A model generated the notes under the pieces. The model was not told where the DNA came from. It saw only the letters and a program-made list of their open reading frames with translations, and did no database searches. This document shows positions 47,764 to 61,172 of a DNA stretch of 64,000 nucleotides, piece by piece; position 1 is the first letter of the stretch, and each line of letters opens with the position of its first letter. This DNA comes from Chlorokybus atmophyticus. Taxonomy: Eukaryota > Streptophyta > Chlorokybophyceae > Chlorokybales > Chlorokybaceae. Made by a program: the position numbers and the translations under genes. The stretch covers positions 894,802-958,801 of the forward strand of contig RHPI01002069.1 in assembly GCA_009103225.1 (NCBI GenBank). Reading direction: 5' to 3'.

Positions 47764-50700
47764 CTAATCATCTAGGTAGTAATAGGTGCCAGCAAGCTTC
47801 TGTTCCCTGTCTTTTGTTGAGTCCATCTTGTTGATGCGCGGCCTGTAGTTGGTGGGATCTCTCCTGAAGGTAATCTCCAGGTTCTGCACACCAGGAAGGA
47901 CAGTAGTGAGTACGAGACCCTACCTCATAACAGAGTCAAGCTTGAGTGAGGGATGCATACCGATAAGAAGAGGTTCATGCCGGTGATCAATGACTGTGGT
48001 GTGTGCGCTGTGCAGTCAATGGAAGGCGTGCCATCATAAACAATCACTCTGTCAGCCAGGTAGGTGGCCATGATGAAGTCGTGCTCCACAATAAAGGCTG
48101 TCTTCTTGGCGTGCAGGATGAAGCGCTTGATGACCTTGGCAGCAACAATGCGCTGCTCTGAATCCAGGTACGCACTTGGTTCATCGATCAGGTAGATGTC
48201 TGCGGGCTGCGCGCATGCACAAGTGTCAGCTGCCTTTTTCTTGAAAGGGCCAACACCACTGATGATCACGTGCTGACATGCTAATACCACAACTGACCTG
48301 ACCAAGGCAGAGTGCAAGAGCAACGCGCTGAAGCTCTCCACCAGAAAGGTGGATGACCTCCTGATCCATCAAGGGGTCGATCTGCAACCAAATGGAAGTT
48401 GTTGCAGTGAACAGCAATCCCTAAACCTGCTGGCAACAATGCGGCTAAAGTTAACCTTGCACGATATGAGCTGGCTTACCTGCAAGGGCTTCATGACATC
48501 GGTGTTGAACTGAGGGTGGAGGTACGATTCCCTAATCTTCTTATGTAGTAACAACCGCACCTGCATTGCCATAACCAAGGGTAGGCGTAAGTGCTCAAAA
48601 CTGTACGACCGTAGATTGGGCTTGCAAGCAACTCTTGTGACACGTCTGGTGCGCAATAAATGCCGTTGATAACAACTGTCATACCGTTCCCGCAAACTTC
48701 GGACTGATCTTCTGGGGTTTGTAGCTAACATTGAACTCCGGCACTTCAGCGCGATCGTCATCATCAGGCTTCAGCAAGCCGGCAAGCATGCGAATGAACG
48801 TTGTCTTTCCAGTACCATTCTCTCCAAGCATAACCACAATCTGGGAATCAGTAAAGTCCCCCTCCTCAACATGTAAGTGGAAATCGCCCTGCGTTTTATC
48901 CATCTCCGGGTAGTGGTAGCGAGCGTACGACTTGATCTCTTCCTCCTTCTCATTTACAACCTCAGCCACTTTGAAAGTGAGTGACTCGTCTCGGAAACGC
49001 AGGTTCTCCGTAGGCACAAAGCCCGCCAAAAAAATGTTGATGCCCTCACGCACAGAGAACGGCAACGTGACAACACCATATGCTCCAGGCTTGCCATACA
49101 GACAGCAGATAAAGTCCGAGAGGTAGTCCAACACGCTCAAATCGTGCTCGACCACAATAACATAGCTGCCAAACACGAGAATTGTCCCATGAACCTGCCA
49201 AGACAAAGGACAATAGGAAAGATATGTAGTTGCAAGACTGCACCTGGTTGGGTGTAGGAGGCTGCGAATCACACGCGCTGCTTTCAACCTCTGCTTCACA
49301 TCCAGATAACTTGAAGGCTCGTCAAACCTGAAACAGTGAAGCAATCTGCATCTGTACAAGTACCTCCAGCACTTATTTGAGGACTTACATGTACACGTCC
49401 CCCTGTTGCGCAGCAACAACAGCAATTGCAAAGCGCTGTAGTTCTCCTCCTGAAAGGTTTTCGACAGCCCGATCGAGCACTTGTTCAAGATCTGCAAACC
49501 AGACATTGTTACACTGACTCGAGACCAACAGCGGCGACAGCAAACAGCGCGCTGCCTGCAAACCGGGGTCGGCTGTTGCAAAAAAGTATTGTGACTACTG
49601 CAACTTACCCAAGTCCTCAAGCAACGTCTGCTTGACATCCCGTTCATTCTTCTGTTCAAGTACCTGCACAACAAGCGCGTCAGCTGTGCCTGCGTAATTA
49701 ACATACTGCTCTACTAAGCTTGATACCCATTGCTTATTTTCTCCCAGTCGACATACCTCCCCAACATTGCCTTTGACTGCCTTGGGGATGTGATCAACAT
49801 ACTGCGGCTTGATAATGGCCTTGAGATTGTCCTCAAGTATGCGCGTGAAGTAGTTTTGCAATTCTGACCCTCGGAAGTTGGTCAAAATTTCCTGCCAATC
49901 TGGAGGGTTCTGCGCAACACCGCATCGCTCAGCATGTGACCACACTGGACATCGCAAGCCGCCGATTGTGCAAGCTAGCCTTTGCATGGCGCGTGCACTG
50001 AACTTACGTCAAATCGTCCAAGATTGGGCTTGGTCTTGCCAGCCAAAATCTTCAGTGCGGTGGATTTGCCTATGCCGTTGGTGCCCACAAGTCCTAAAAC
50101 CTGACCAGGTCTTGGAACTGGCAACCTGCGGAGCCAGAAAGTCAAAAGCCTCCCAATAAGTAAATCATGTGACCATCAAATCAGCAGGAAAGTGCTCTAC
50201 ACGCATGTAGTGCCACAAGACAGACACAACAGCATCGCAGATGCTAAGTACCTGTGCAACTTGAATGTGTTTGGACCATAGCGATGTGTTGTGTCTTTAG
50301 CCAAGTCCTTGGGCAAGTTGATAATCTGGATTGCTTCAAACGGGCATTTCTGTAAGCGCAAGCTTGTTCAGTTTCACATGCAAATATGTATATGCACCAT
50401 ATGTGCGTTCAATGGCGATGCGGAACATGGCACTGACCAACGAGAACGGAGAGCTGGACTCACCTTGACGCATATACCGCAACCTATACAAAGATCTTCA
50501 GATACCCAAGCGATCTTCGAGAGAGATGTGACCTCTATGCACAACTTGCCTGCAGCCAATATCCAGCTATAATCAGCGTGCATGCGACTATATCTCCTAA
50601 GGGAACAGTGTAGAAATGTTTGCCCAAGCGCAGCAATCCATGCCACAGGCATGACGATGCAATGCAGTGGCTTTGCTTCCCCTCTTATGCTCGACTGGAC

Positions 50701-51250
50701 TCAGCTGCATAGCAATCTGTTTGTTGCAAGTAAATTTTGTATGCTGCTTCTGCAACCACCGTTATCCGAGCAAACTGTTCCATGCAAAGAGACGCTTTGT
50801 CGTTAACACAGGAGAGCTTTTCTTGTGACTACAGTAATTGGAAAACGTTCTTGCAGGCTAAAACCGTCATGGGTAGCACTAGCATTTCTCTTACGCACAT
50901 AACATGCATGCACGTACGTAGCTACCTAAGTAGATGTGAGTGCAAGACACCTCAGCGCACATACTGACGAAGGACGAGCACATACAACGAGATGCATGCA
51001 CTGCGCTGTTAGTGTTTGACCACAACACCACGACACAAACCAGAGCAGCACAGACGTACACCACACATGCTGTGGAGGAAGCATGAATAGTTTCCGACGT
51101 GTGATGGCATGAGTTATCCCACAAAGTGTAATAGGCACACTGCTTACCAATCTTCACGACAGGACAGCTCTTCTTGCACTCCTGTCTGCATTTTTTGGGC
51201 TTGCAGCGGTCCGCACTGACTATGGCAATACGTGTCAACTTCTCATCCAT
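47764..51250 (-). CDS. ABCE1: ABCE1/RLI1, Fe-S ribosome-recycling ATPase
   Basis: Predicted 603-residue soluble ABC protein that splits ribosomes after termination and supports initiation. Thirteen exons in transcript order: 51250-51148, 50549-50464, 50349-50252, 50125-50008, 49909-49757, 49663-49609, 49491-49389, 49327-49244, 49165-48685, 48560-48480, 48381-48298, 48206-47961, 47883-47764. The N-terminal ferredoxin-like domain carries both Cys sets ([16 protein letters not shown] and [12 protein letters not shown]). ATPase domain 1 has GTNGIGKST (110-118), LSGGELQR and FDEPSSYLD. Domain 2 has [17 protein letters not shown] and IDEPSAYLD. The C-terminus GTYYYLDD matches the family end. Length and every catalytic motif are intact. 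Confidence 0.98.
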
Positions 51251-51724
51251 CGCTGCTGCCTGGGTGGGGAGGGCACCCCCAACAACCCTCCCAGCAGCAA
51301 CCTCCCACGCTCAACCACCAGCAGCCTATAAGCCCAAACACTTTGTAGACTGGAAGCAATCAGCCCAGCTTATGAAACGTACAAGTATCCCCTAAACCCT
51401 TTGCCACCACCGCTGCTCCTTACAAGACCAACCTCCCCACTCCTGCTGCTAACGCCGGCGGCGGCGGCAGCACCAACACCGCTGTAGTGTTGGCAGAGTT
51501 AGGGTTTCTGTTCCAGGTCGACAGAAGTGAAACAGACGATCCAGAAGCTCCGACCCTGGATGTATAACCCCGATCAGTCACAAAGGCGATCTATCGACCC
51601 GGAAATCAAGCCCGAGCGCCCCTGGCTTGCGTTGGCGCCATCCATCGCGGTCTTGTCGTTGGTGTCGGTGTTGGTGTTGGCGGCGGAGGAGCCGGCGTAG
51701 GGTTCGGAGGGGATCGGTGGAGTT
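51251..51724. promoter_or_regulatory. Divergent promoter region between ABCE1 and the UBX gene
   Basis: 474 bp separate the two start codons, so both 5' UTRs and core promoters must fit here. GC-rich, with GCGGCGGCGG at about 51458-51466; no TATA box seen. Confidence 0.55.
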
Positions 51725-54700
51725 ATGGAAAGCCGTGAGACTTCCGAGTTGAAAGCTCTGAGCACGTTCGTGTCGGTGACCAACGCCGATCCGGACGTCG
51801 CCAGACGCATCCTGCAGGTCAGTGTGTTATGCCACTGCTGCCTGTCTGCCCCTTCTGTCAAAAAGGGCGTCGTGCCTTTGCTGGCTTCTGCAACTTAGAT
51901 TGAGACAGGATTGACACCTCTCAGTGATTCCTCACAACGAGTGACGATTGTCTTGTAGATCTGGATTGTACTTGGTGCATGGAAAGCTGCCTGGTATTCG
52001 CTGATGGCTGTTGCTTGAGTGCCTCGTCATTTGCTTGTGGCAGTTGGACTAGTGCATGCCAAGTGTTACAACAGCAGTAGCATGGACAGCTCACATGAAC
52101 ACGGAAGGTTGTGTTGTGCACTAGTGCACTTGTGCAATGTTGTGTTAGCATGCAGATTTGTTTCTAACCGTGCGCATGTTGCATACTTGACACGGTGTAT
52201 TTCAGCTCTTTCGGCCGCCCTCGTGCGCGCTTTACTGTTTTATCTGTGCATATGGACGATGGCCTGTTACGTACCTCCGTGCACAGCCATCTCTTGAGAC
52301 TGCTTGCGCACACACCAACAGCATCTTATGCCCATGGATGTTGCCCTCATGGAACTTGCACACCAAGTCTTTTTGCCTTGCAGGGCCATAACTGGGACCT
52401 GGACACGGCAATCAATCTGTACCTGGAGAATGACGGCAACATAGATACCATCCCACCAAGGTGCAAATCAGTCAATCGTTTTTTACAGCAGCCTCTGCTT
52501 CTGCCGAGCAGCAGGTGTCTGATGTTGTAACATCGCTGCCATGCAGGGTGGTCGATTTGGAGGCTGAACAAGAGGAGGCTGGTTTTGGACCTGCGCCTAG
52601 TTTCGGCCCCGCGGCTCAGCCTCGAACAGTTCCGGCGTCTTCAACCCCACCCTACCACGTTGAAGTGCCGCATCCGGACACCGCAGCTAGCATGGATGCT
52701 GAACCCTCTGTACCCAGCAATACCAACATCGTGGATCTCACCGAGGAGGACAATGCGATAGAAGAAGAAATGCTGCAAGCTGCACTAAATGCGTCACGTG
52801 AAACAGAAGGTACCTGCATGTCTTCTTCCTTGATGCATGCATGTAGCAGCTGCATGCAGTGAACGGTAATGGGTAACCTGCTGCTACAGCTCGCATGCAT
52901 GTACTCTTTCAGTGTGCCATGTACATTCTTGTTTCAATATCAACTACTAAGCAGGCACAGTGCCCCAAGAAGGCCTGGCAGGACATGCGGATGACGAACT
53001 TGCCCAAGCCATTCAGCAGTCTTTGCAGGTTAGCCTCATACCTGTGTCGAATGCTGGGTATGCATGTGACTTGCTGTGTGCATGCTATACAAGGTTACTG
53101 CATGCGGCATTGATTTGTAAGCCTCTTTGGGTCATCTGCCTATCAATTGTGCTGGTACATGGTTGGCGTATCTATACCACACAGTAGGTTTGAGTGTTGA
53201 TAGGGTGGTTTACACATCTGCCAGCAGTACCAATGCTTTATGGACCGTGCAGCAGGAGCAGTTGGGTGCCGGTGATAGTGCAGAGGACCTGATCGCAGAG
53301 CCCGCTGCTGCCGCCGAACTATCAGCACCGGCCACTCAAAGCGGCGGACAACGACAGATGAGTAGCGTGCGCTGGCGGCCACTACCAGTCGCGCATCTGG
53401 GTCCAGTGGAGCAGCGTTCACGGGCGACAGGTGGCCTTTGGGGTGATCATCAGGACGTTGCCGAAAATGGTGCAGTTAGGCCACTCCCTTCACGCCGTCC
53501 AGACCCGAGCAGACCTCTGTTTACGCAAGAGCACGACGCAGCAGCGCGCAGAGGCCGCGCGCGCCGCAACATGGATATTGAGCGCGCCCTCCCAAGCAGT
53601 CTGCCTGAACGTTCAAGCTTTCAGGACATGAGTGATGATGATAATGACGATCACGATGATGAAGCCGTGCCCAGTTACGCGCATCATGGGCGCGGACGAA
53701 GACCAGCATGGCAAAGGCTTCCCCAGTTTGCGAATGGCGCGGCGCAGTCTGATGAAGATGGGGATGCCCCGGGACCAGCGCCCAACCCGGTAAGCTCCTT
53801 TGCAGCCAACCGTATTCCAGTGTTGTGCATGTACAGATGAACTGACCTCGCTTCCACATGTGCAATAGTTGGAGTTTCCATCGCTCTCATCTGCTGAGCA
53901 AGAAGAGGCTGCCATGCTGGAAGCTGCGCTGTTTGGCACCGCGTACCGGCCACCAGCTGGTCATCCATACTGGAGGCTAGGAGCGGCAGCGGGCGCCAAC
54001 TCCCATTCTCCGCCTTCCTCCAGTTTGCTGGCTGAGCGAGAGATTCGACAAGAACAGGTGAGTTAAAGAGGGAGGATGGCTTTCAGTGTTTGTTGCACTG
54101 TGTCATGACCACTTGTCTGCACATCTTGGATGCACTCAGCAGCGGATTATTTGAACGGTTGTTGTTTCCAGGATGATGCATACCAGCAGTCGCTTGCAGC
54201 GGACCGTGCCAAAGCAAGGGCAGCAGAACAAGCGCAACAAGAAGTACGCAGGGCAGAAGAACAAGCGCGGGCAGAGTCAGAGGCTGAAGCACAGCGCCTG
54301 CAACAAGAGGAAGAGGTATGCCACCAAAAACGCATCGAGGTGGTGTCCAAAGAAATCCAAGGCACCTGTGTTGTAGTACTTCCACCATAATAGCGTCGCT
54401 GTCCGTATGCCTTGTGTCGGCTGCTTGAAGCTTGTTTTGCCTATTCAGGAGTTGAGACAGCAGATGCTTACCAAATCCCAACGGTTGTCCAAGCACGGAG
54501 AGCCAGATGCATCTGCTCTGGGTGCTGTAAGGCTGTTGGTTCGCATGCCAGATGGAAGTAGGTTGGAAAGGCGCTTTTTGCGCGACGAGCCTTTGCAGGT
54601 AGATCGCTACTTGCACGTGCTTCTGTACTGGGATTGAGCCCGCCATGGTGTGGGATGCGGCTGGTGATTAAGCCCATTTGTTTGGCAGCTTCTCTTCGAC

Positions 54701-54961
54701 TTCATTGATGTTGCGGGAAGTGTCAAGCCAGGAACATATCAATTGGTAAGCGCTTGTGTGAATTCGCTTCACATCTTGTCGCACTATTTGTATGCAGTCA
54801 TGCACCACGCATTGCCACATACCTTTGGTAATCCTAACGGCTGCAGTCGCCAGGTGACCAGATTCCCACGCAAAGTCTTTGCTGACGGTGCGACTGCCCA
54901 AAGCTTCCAAGATGCTGGTCTCTCTGGCAAGCAGGAGGCGCTGTTTCTAGAGTTGTTGTAG
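51725..54961 (+). CDS. UBA-UIM-UBX domain protein (PUX8/PUX13-like Cdc48 cofactor)
   Basis: Predicted 563-residue adaptor linking ubiquitinated clients to the AAA ATPase Cdc48/p97. Exons: 51725-51817, 52384-52460, 52547-52809, 52955-53028, 53253-53789, 53869-54057, 54172-54315, 54449-54598, 54689-54745, 54854-54961. The UBA-like domain is at about 5-50 (ILQGHNWDLDTAINLYL). Ubiquitin-interacting motif-like helices follow (NAIEEEMLQAALNASRE, DDELAQAIQQSLQ). A long acidic, disordered middle contains DDDNDDHDDE. A Glu/Ala/Arg coiled coil (DDAYQQSLAADRAKARAAEQ) precedes the UBX domain at about 470-563 (LLVRMPDGSRLERRFL, VTRFPRKVF). The order UBA-UIM-UBX is that of plant PUX8/PUX13. Intron 4 ends in a NAGNAG acceptor that may add or drop one Gln. 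Confidence 0.93.
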
Positions 54962-55488
54962 GTAATGCACGTGCTGTCTCTTGTTGAAAGGCAGTCCACC
55001 CGCGTCAGAAGTGTTGCAAGGATGTCACATGTTTATGGAGTGTAGCTTTGCTTGCCGGTTGATGGCACCAAATGTGGGGGAGGCTGCACATGTAGAGATT
55101 CTGATTGTGGCAGGCAGGGGAAGGAAGCTGTTGAAATAATCCTCTAGCTTAGTGGTGAATGTGCAATCGCGGACAAGCATGCGCACGCACATGCACTGCG
55201 AGCGCACGCCCGCACACCCATGCAGGCATGCGCCCCAGTGGCAGTTGTTAAAGATGCTGGTCTGGTGTGGGCGGCTGGTGCAGGTGCGATTGCTGTCAAC
55301 AATGTTCGCGCTTTGCACACAAGCACTAGCACTCTCTTGTACAATGCGGCGTGCGTATACTCGTGCATTTGACATGCAAGAGGGTGACCAACATTCAATG
55401 AGATGTGTTCTTGTGAGTACTGTGCGAGCATGTTTGCCTGGTGGTTTGTTCACAGTAATAGTATAGCGTAGCTAAGTAGCCATAGAAT

Positions 55489-55578
55489 TAGCCCGGTGAT
55501 GAATTTTATGAATTGTGATTGCTGGTGATGATGCATGCCATCCACATCCACATTCTTCGCACCCCGTGCACAAGGTAC
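55489..55578 (+). repeat. Probable short interspersed element, diverged
   Basis: Head TAGCCCGGTGAT with a CACATTCTTCGC...GTGCACAAGG-like tail; weaker than the other copies. Confidence 0.35.
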
Positions 55579-57401
55579 GAGTCCTAAAGCAAAGAAGCAG
55601 TCCAAGTGCACACAACAAGTAGCACCACAAACAAACTAGCCACAAAGATCAAGACAGCCAATAACAACTGTTCAATTATGACAGGGGCTTTACAACTATG
55701 TGCACTACATGCGCTATGTGCTCCAGGCGGGGCGGTAGGATGCAATGGCGGTAGGATGCAAGCAGCAAGGCAGAAGCAACCATCCAAGTAACCTGGGCAC
55801 ATAGGCACAGGCGCAAGGTAAGATTCTCAGGAGAGCGGTGTAGCAGCAACAGCAAGGTGAGGGAGCAGGGCGTGGAGGCGGGAGTGCTGTGCGTTGAAGT
55901 GCCTGCATGCATGTTGGCACACTAACATACCCCTTATATACACCCGCTCGCATGCATGCATGTGCATGCATTGCCGTAGTCCTTGCTTTTACACACCCTT
56001 GGGCGCAGACCCCGCAATGCTAGGTGGTGCAGCATGAAGGTGCTTGAGTGTGGCGGCAAGTTGTGCAGGTGTGAGGAAGTTTTTAAATAATGTGTGCGTT
56101 TGTTACACGCACACGCTGGGTGTGCACGTTTGCTTGTTTGCTTGCTGGCTTGCTGGCTGACACTATCAAACGCATGCATGCATTGACCCTTGTCACACGC
56201 ATGTGCGATTGCCTTCCGCATTATCTGTACATGTGCACATGCATCGCGTGTGCAATATTTGTTTGTTGGTTAATTAAAGTGCGCGTGCACCCACTTGGGT
56301 GGACACGCGCGTGCACACATGCATGCAAACCATGTGAGCACGCAATTCACCACTTAAAAGGCATGCCGAGCAGTTACATATTTCAGTAACACTTGTACAC
56401 AAGGGGCGCTGCTTGACAGGTGGGGAGGCGCCGCTCTCTGTAACATTGCCTTGCACAGCCCAGCGTGCTGCTGAAGGGCTTAGCACACTGGTATCTACTA
56501 TACAATGTGACAAAAACTTGTTGCCTTGCCACGACAGCCACCCCTCTAACCTCACCCTAGCCTCACCTTGCTAATCTGTTTGCCGCACTGCTTGAAGGTT
56601 GGGTCATGCCGCGAATGTTGCCCTTGAGTATCTGTAGGGTGTGGGGTGTACAATGTGTATAGCGTAAATGCGCAGCGTACCCTAGCATTCATTAAATTCT
56701 CAACAAACATGCACGCTGGTAGTAGAGAGAGCAGGCATGCAGAGTCAGCTTGAACTACACCCAGGGCCCTTTGCCTCTGAGCCCCCCAAGTCATGGAATT
56801 CGAAGGGCCCTTGCTATAGTTGCATGTGGGCATTCCAGATTGACCTACGTCTTTGCCATTGACATTCAGTGTGTGCTGACGCCTGTTCAGGCGCTCATGC
56901 CCGACCTCTCAACCTCTTCGAGAACGAGATTATCGACATGGTGTGACTATACGGAGTTGCTATATATATGTGCGGGGGTTCAGGTCTGCATCGCGTAGGC
57001 AAACAACCTAAAGATGACGCGGAGGGGTTGGAAGTGGTTATACTAGGGCGAAGGCGAAGTAGGAGGCGGAGGCAAAGCTGTGTTGCTAACCTTATACTTC
57101 TCGTTGCCTGTCCCGCCGTACTTGCTATGTTAATGTGCTTATAGCTAGCGTGCGTACGCATGCAAGCAAGGTGATTTGCAAGGAACAAACACAAACAACT
57201 ATACATTTTTGCGCATGATATCTGACACGATTCCGCATCAAACTTGATGAAAACAGTACGGTGTTCAACGGTGTTCAAGTTGCTTACAACCTTAGATACA
57301 AAGCGTATACACATTACTGCAAAAACTAAGCCTACAACAGATTAGCAGGTTAAAACCCCGACGTATTTAAAAAATAAGAGACCCTACATGCAAGCATGCA
57401 T

Positions 57402-57463
57402 GCTGTCACGAATTGGGATAAATTGTGACAGACCTCACTCATGGTAGTGTCTTTTACTACCAT
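57402..57463 (+). repeat. Two adjacent hairpins before an A-box-like motif
   Basis: CTGTCACGAATT / AATTGTGACAG pair around a 6-bp loop. About 13 bp later ATGGTAGT / ACTACCAT pair around a 7-bp loop. The second stem directly abuts TAGCCTAGTGGT (57463-57474). Confidence 0.65.
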
Positions 57464-58604
57464 AGCCTAGTGGTCGGGCCCCATTGTTACACATGCATGT
57501 AGGTTGCTAAGTCATGTACAACTTGCACGTGACATGCACTTTACGAAGCGCTAATATTTGTATAATTTGTATAATATTGTAGGCGCTTCACTTGGTGCTT
57601 GATTATGTGATAGCGGGAAATTGCATGTTGCTACATCAGCGATGTGATATTTTACAATACACAGAAATCATTTAACATCAACTTTTATGCGTCTATAGCA
57701 ATTAAAAATGCCATCCCTCTATCGAGTTTTGGGCTGCAATTGAACTGCTTTTATTTCATGATCCGTATACCGTAGTGTCGCAAAATCTTTGTTGAGGAAA
57801 TAACTCTAGTAGTGCACTTTATCTACCAAATAAGCGGCCGCCGATTTTATGTACGGTATTCCACTGATTAATCACTATAGTACTTGCGCAGGGTTATGAC
57901 GAAAATTATACTAACTTTCGAGCTGCCGCAAAATACGAAGATTTTGCAAACCTAAGGTATTACAAACTGTAATACTGTAATTTATTGTACACTTCATGCG
58001 TATCATTGTAAACATGAGCAAAGCATAAAAGGAGCAGCAAAGAACATCACAATTTCACTGATAGCAGCCCGTTGGTGCCACGGGTCCCTACACTATCGGC
58101 ATACAAGTAAACGACAACAAGTGGGTTTTAAGCTTGGGTTTTAAGCTTTTTAGCTTTTACTCAGAGGCCAATCACCTGCGACAAGGCCTACAGCCCCCCC
58201 GCCTGTCATAAATCATCGCACATCATGACCACCACTCATTTCCGTTTTCCTGAAGTGCCGGTTCAAATGCAATTCGATTTTTCAAAAAGAGGCGCCACAC
58301 AGCGGGTTTGCAAAAAGTCCCCAGCTACTGAACCGGCATGCATGATGCAAGGGGCGTGGCTGCGAGTTTTAGGCGAGGCCTTGTCGTGAACAAGGCCAAA
58401 AGGCTTCTAGTTTAATAACATTGCCACGGGAGTTATTGGCAGGTGGTGGCGGTGGCGGTGGCGGCAACTTGTGTGCATGTGTGAGATAGAGGGAGTGTGT
58501 GGGTGCGCTAGTGTGTGAGTCTGTGTGCACAGACGAAGGTGGTAGAGAGAGTTTGACACCATACGAGGACCACTGGTTCCTGTCTCTCAGCGCTGTTGTT
58601 GACG

Positions 58605-61172
58605 ATGATGAGAGGCACGCACACTTCAGCATGGCGCACCTGTGCCCTGGGAACTTCAATTCTCCTCCTCCTTGCTGCTTCCACCGCCGCTGAACCCAAC
58701 CCCCTCTCCCCTTCCCCTCCTTCCCCTCCTTCCCTCGACCAGCCCGCTCCTTCCCACGTGGTCCAGGCGGCGGTGGACCTCCTTCTCCAGGACGAGCAGG
58801 TGCAGTCTGTCCGCGAGGCTTGCTACGCCGTGGAGGAGGCCAAGAAGGAGTCCACTTCATCAGCTTGGCCTTGGGGTTTGGCGATGCAGTGCGAGAGGGC
58901 GCCGCCGTGCGTGCCCATGGAGTTTTTGCACAGCGGGGAGCTGGCGCATGACTATGTGGAGTGCGCGGCGAGACCGACACTCGCTGATTGGTGAGAGAGG
59001 GAGAGGATGCATGGCACGTGTCGACGCAGTGCGCCCATGCATTCAGTGCATGCATGCGTGGTTGAGACAGCTTGAGTTGAGGATGGGGTTGTGGTTTGAT
59101 ACTAGCATGCCCGTGGTTGCGTGCGAATGCTTGCTGACTAATGACTACGATTCTCTCTTCTGTAGCGAATGTATGTGTCTCTATGGTTCTTTCCTGTTGC
59201 ATGCACGAGCAATGTGCACGCATGCAATACCACTCGCATGCATGCGAAGCAGGTAATGGGTTTGCTCCTGCATCGCTGATGCGATGATCGATCATCATCA
59301 TGCGCAGGCCGACATGGGACCCTTACCAGGACTGGCTGGCCGAGGGCATGCACACGACGATGGCGCGTGTGGCCGAGGCCATCGGCAACAAGACGGTGCT
59401 GTTTGTCGGCGACTCCATAATGTACCAGGTACTATGCACATCATAAAGTGCTGCAGGTGGGGCGTTGAGAGCAGAGTGAGATATTGACTATTGACGGGTT
59501 TTATGTATTTATTTATCTTGTGGGCAGGCATACAGTGCGCTGATGTGCGGGCTGGCACGCGCGGGCGAGCTGGGCTTCGACCCGCGGGCTGAACCTTTGC
59601 ACTTGTTGGTGCCAAAGCTTGGCGCCTCATTTGGCCAGGTAAGGGGAGGAGTTAGTAGGGATTGGTCACACTATGGCATTGCTGCCGTTTATGTTATTAT
59701 ATGTCTCTCGTGGCTGCGCGCAATGTATTGATGTGTTGTCCATGTGTTGCGATGATGGAGCAGGCGCAGGCGGCTCCCAAGTACGGGACGCTGTTCGTGT
59801 TTGCGCGGATGAGCGTGTACTCCGAGGCCACGCTTGGGTGGCTGCTGGAACTAGCCGACGTCGCCGTCATCAACTACGGCCTCCACTACAATGTCCGTAT
59901 ACGCAAGCCCGTGTCCAGTTCTACCGCAGTGTGTTGTAACGCAATGCCGTGTTGTATCTCTCAGATGAACAACAAGGACGAGTATGTCGCGGACATGGCG
60001 ACTCTTGGCCAGCAGATGCAAGCGTTCGTGGATCAGCCGGGCAAAGCCGCCATCATCCGGGGACTCAGGTAGAACCATGGTGATGACAACGGTGATGGTG
60101 GTGGTACTCATGATAGTGTGGTGTGGTTTGGATTCAGCGCTCAGCACTTCCCGCATTCTGGCGCGTGGAACGCCTCCGACCCGTCGCACAAGACCAACTG
60201 CACGTGCAACCGCATGGAGCCGGCCTCGGTAATTGGCAACCACGTGGCCTGGCAGGATGGGCTGCTGAGAGAGGTAACATAACCGCAGCTCTCAGCAAGT
60301 GTGCAAGCATACACATACTCATCATCACACGCGCGCACACCCACATTTACAAATGTGGGTGTGCGCACGCACGTGCATGTCCACGCACAAGTGTGCCCAC
60401 ACGCAGGTCCTCTCCCGCTCGCGCTCCCGCACGCACGCACACATGGACACATACGCATCACTCCTCTTTCCTCGTGCGCAGGTTGTGTCCAACCATTCGG
60501 GTCTCCTTTTCCTGCCGCTGTACGACCTGACGGCGGTGCGCTTCGACATGCACCTGCAGGCGTGCTCAAGCGCGTTCGTGCCTGACCCCGCAACACCCGG
60601 CTGCTGCGACTGTGAGTGCGCTTGCATTGCTTTTCAACTTGCTGTTGTGCTAGCTCTCATAAACGCTGGCTGAGACTTGTTGTGTTGCTGGCGCAGGCAC
60701 GCATTACTGCTACACTCCAGGTCAGTTGCCCCAGTTTGCGGTTGTGTGTGAGAACTCCATAAATGTAGTAAATGCAGTACGCAAATCAGCCATGACAGAG
60801 ACAAACTTGATGTTGCGATGTCAAAAATGATGACGTATTGTTGTTCTCACGTACGCACATCATTCCACTGACCTTTGCATTCGTGCATCAGCTCTATGGG
60901 ACCTGTTTGCCGGAAGGTTGCTGCAAGCGGTTTCCAGGTGCGTGCGTGCGTATTGCATTGAGTCTTTATTCGTAATGTCACAACTTGTTGCAGCATGAGG
61001 CTTTGCCCTGACTCTGCCCTGATGCTTGTTGCGGTGGGCGCGCAGCACCTTGGCGTGCACGTCGCGACAGTGCGCGGACACGAACGTGTTGACAAAGGCG
61101 CCCACGGACGTGGTCGACCACTTCAGAGAGCGGCGCTTCATGGCGCGCCTCAGCTACATCCACAACCCGTGA
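58605..61172 (+). CDS. Secreted PC-esterase/TBL-like acyl-transferase
   Basis: Predicted 437-residue SGNH-fold protein of the PC-esterase (trichome-birefringence-like) family; plant members O-acetylate wall polysaccharides. Exons: 58605-58990, 59308-59428, 59528-59638, 59764-59892, 59965-60068, 60138-60273, 60482-60611, 60697-60720, 60892-60937, 61046-61172. The N-terminus has a signal peptide (hydrophobic TSILLLLAASTAA), then a Pro/Ser linker. The GDS catalytic motif is FVGDSIMYQ (Ser165). The Asp-His pair is in DCTHYC (Asp372, His375). SAQHFPHSGAWN and a Cys-containing TNCTCNR block lie between. Exon 8 is only 24 nt. The last exon is preferred because its phase fits and it gives VVDHFRERRFMARLSYIHNP. 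Two ATGs (58605, 58608) open the frame. Confidence 0.85.

Larger units (their letters stand above)
54962..58604. other. Large intergenic interval with repeat debris
   Basis: 3.6 kb without a supportable gene. It is rich in GCATGC palindromes (for example 55940-55975 and 56165-56180). It contains an interspersed-element head at 55489, two stacked hairpins at about 57400-57463 followed by TAGCCTAGTGGT, an AT-rich block (57340-58060), and a short direct repeat of GGGTTTTAAGCTT near 58124-58150. Confidence 0.45.

Noticed and set aside
49166-49243. Earlier acceptor in ABCE1 adding VHGTILVFG before YVIVVEHD
   Set aside because: Family alignment requires [12 protein letters not shown], which the acceptor at 49166-49167 provides.
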